This document shows positions 33,386-34,041 of a stretch of 34,041 bases of DNA, in pieces. The notes beneath the pieces are model-generated. The model was not told the origin of the DNA and made no database searches. It saw only the letters and a program-made list of their open reading frames with translations. Numbering within the stretch: the stretch's first letter is position 1; each line of letters begins with the position of its first letter. The translations under genes and the position numbers were made by a program. Location of the stretch: contig RFMW01000212.1 of the NCBI GenBank assembly GCA_009927485.1, positions 1 through 34,041 of the forward strand. Reading direction: 5' to 3'. This DNA is from Sphingobacteriia bacterium. Lineage in GTDB: Bacteria; Bacteroidota; Bacteroidia; UBA7662.

Positions 33386-34041
33386 ATGCGCTTTATTCTT
33401 TATCAAAACGCGGCCCAATGGGGTAATCCTGTTGCTTCTATACAGAACCTTGAAGAAGGATTGCTTTCATTGAAGGGCTCCTGGAAGAAAGGGGATGTTT
33501 TGGTTTTACCGGAAATGTTCAGCACGGGGTTCATCACCGAGGAATCGCTCTTGTCAGATAGAAATCAATTAATTGAAAATCAGGACTATACCCTTGGATG
33601 GATGCGGAAATTTGCCCAAGAAAACCTTGTCAGTGTGATGGGATCCATACCGTATTGGAATGGGGAACTTCTGTTTAATCGTCTCTTTGTGATTGATGAA
33701 GGAAACGCGGTTAGGCAGAAGGAGCTCTCACATTATAATAAGCGCCATCTCTTTGGTATCGCCGGGGAGAATCGCATGTACACAGCAGGCCAAGAGCGTG
33801 TAATTGTAGACAAAGGGGAGTTGCGTTTGAATATGAGTATTTGTTACGATTTGCGTTTCCCGGTATGGCTGCGTAATAGAGGCGATTACGATGTTTTGGT
33901 TTGTGTGGCGAATTGGCCTGTAGCAAGGTCCACCGCTTGGAGAGCTCTATTAATTGCCAGAGCCATCGAAAATCAATGCTATGTTCTTGGGGTTAATCGT
34001 GTAGGAATTGATGGTACCCAGACGCCGTACGGTGGTGGTTC
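33386..34041 (+). CDS. nitrilase-superfamily omega-amidase (YafV/NIT2-like), 3' truncated by window
   Basis: Not in the ORF track because no stop is reached. Translation from the ATG gives MRFILYQNAAQWGNPVASIQ, and 218 codons are visible. The nitrilase triad is present: Glu in LPEMFSTGF, Lys in YNKRHLFG, and Cys in SICYDLRFPVWLRN. FSTGF and CYDLRFP are typical of omega-amidases, which hydrolyse the alpha-ketoglutaramate left by glutamine transamination. The gene begins 6 bases after the aminotransferase stop, so the two form an operon that pulls the transamination forward. The C-terminus lies beyond 34041. Confidence 0.9.
   Translation, partial: MRFILYQNAAQWGNPVASIQNLEEGLLSLKGSWKKGDVLVLPEMFSTGFITEESLLSDRNQLIENQDYTLGWMRKFAQENLVSVMGSIPYWNGELLFNRLFVIDEGNAVRQKELSHYNKRHLFGIAGENRMYTAGQERVIVDKGELRLNMSICYDLRFPVWLRNRGDYDVLVCVANWPVARSTAWRALLIARAIENQCYVLGVNRVGIDGTQTPYGGG

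Noticed and set aside
33711-33926. Minus-strand 71-aa ORF near the window end
   Set aside because: It lies wholly inside the omega-amidase gene, whose catalytic motifs are clear on the plus strand.

Overview
The window looks like a chromosome segment of a Bacteroidota bacterium of medium G+C. Five things point there. (1) A secreted protein ends in a type IX secretion (T9SS) sorting domain. (2) A collagen-repeat protein carries the head domain typical of this phylum. (3) murF and alr are fused. (4) Nine genes have a perfect Bacteroidota -7 box (TAnnTTTG) just upstream of the start. (5) Shine-Dalgarno sequences are mostly absent. I cannot place it below phylum from the sequence alone. No insertion sequence, prophage, CRISPR array, tRNA or rRNA gene was found.

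Layout. 33-2374 (-): alpha/beta hydrolase, then rlmD. 2467-7016 (+): a divergent RIC/hemerythrin-like protein, a Glu/Leu-type dehydrogenase interrupted by a frameshift, an MscS channel, a GNAT acetyltransferase with a frameshifted end, and kdsB. 6989-8767 (-): aspS, overlapping kdsB tail to tail. 8851-10739 (+): tadA, a LysE-family exporter and a SAM methyltransferase. 10761-16263 (-): the translation/transcription operon rimP-nusA-infB followed by pnuC, preceded by a -7 box and a hairpin with a T-rich tail. 16492-20119 (-): a dockerin/T9SS protein followed by a collagen-like, Fn3-repeat, cohesin-like protein. 20184-20729 (-): a biotin carrier protein. 20768-23296 (+): an M1 aminopeptidase lipoprotein. 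23318-29114 (-): murF-alr, a 67-residue lipoprotein, feoA, feoB and a SprT-like protein, tightly packed. 29148-31850 (+): recX (frameshifted end), yicC, gmk and nadD. 31800-32150: an AT-rich, mostly gene-free stretch with a cluster of DnaA-box-like nonamers, a candidate replication origin. 32201-34041 (+): a methionine-type aminotransferase and an omega-amidase that runs off the window.

How the genes work together. rimP-nusA-infB serve ribosome maturation, transcription elongation and initiation. feoAB import ferrous iron and may include a coupled small lipoprotein. The aminotransferase and omega-amidase fit a glutamine-dependent transamination route used in methionine salvage. The collagen-like and dockerin proteins are cell-surface or secreted.

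Most worth a second look: the candidate oriC, the hairpin in the rimP leader, the Cys-rich lipoprotein coupled to feoAB, the cohesin/dockerin neighbours, and three independent one-base-deletion frameshifts (dehydrogenase, GNAT, recX). The frameshifts could be assembly errors, real decay or recoding.
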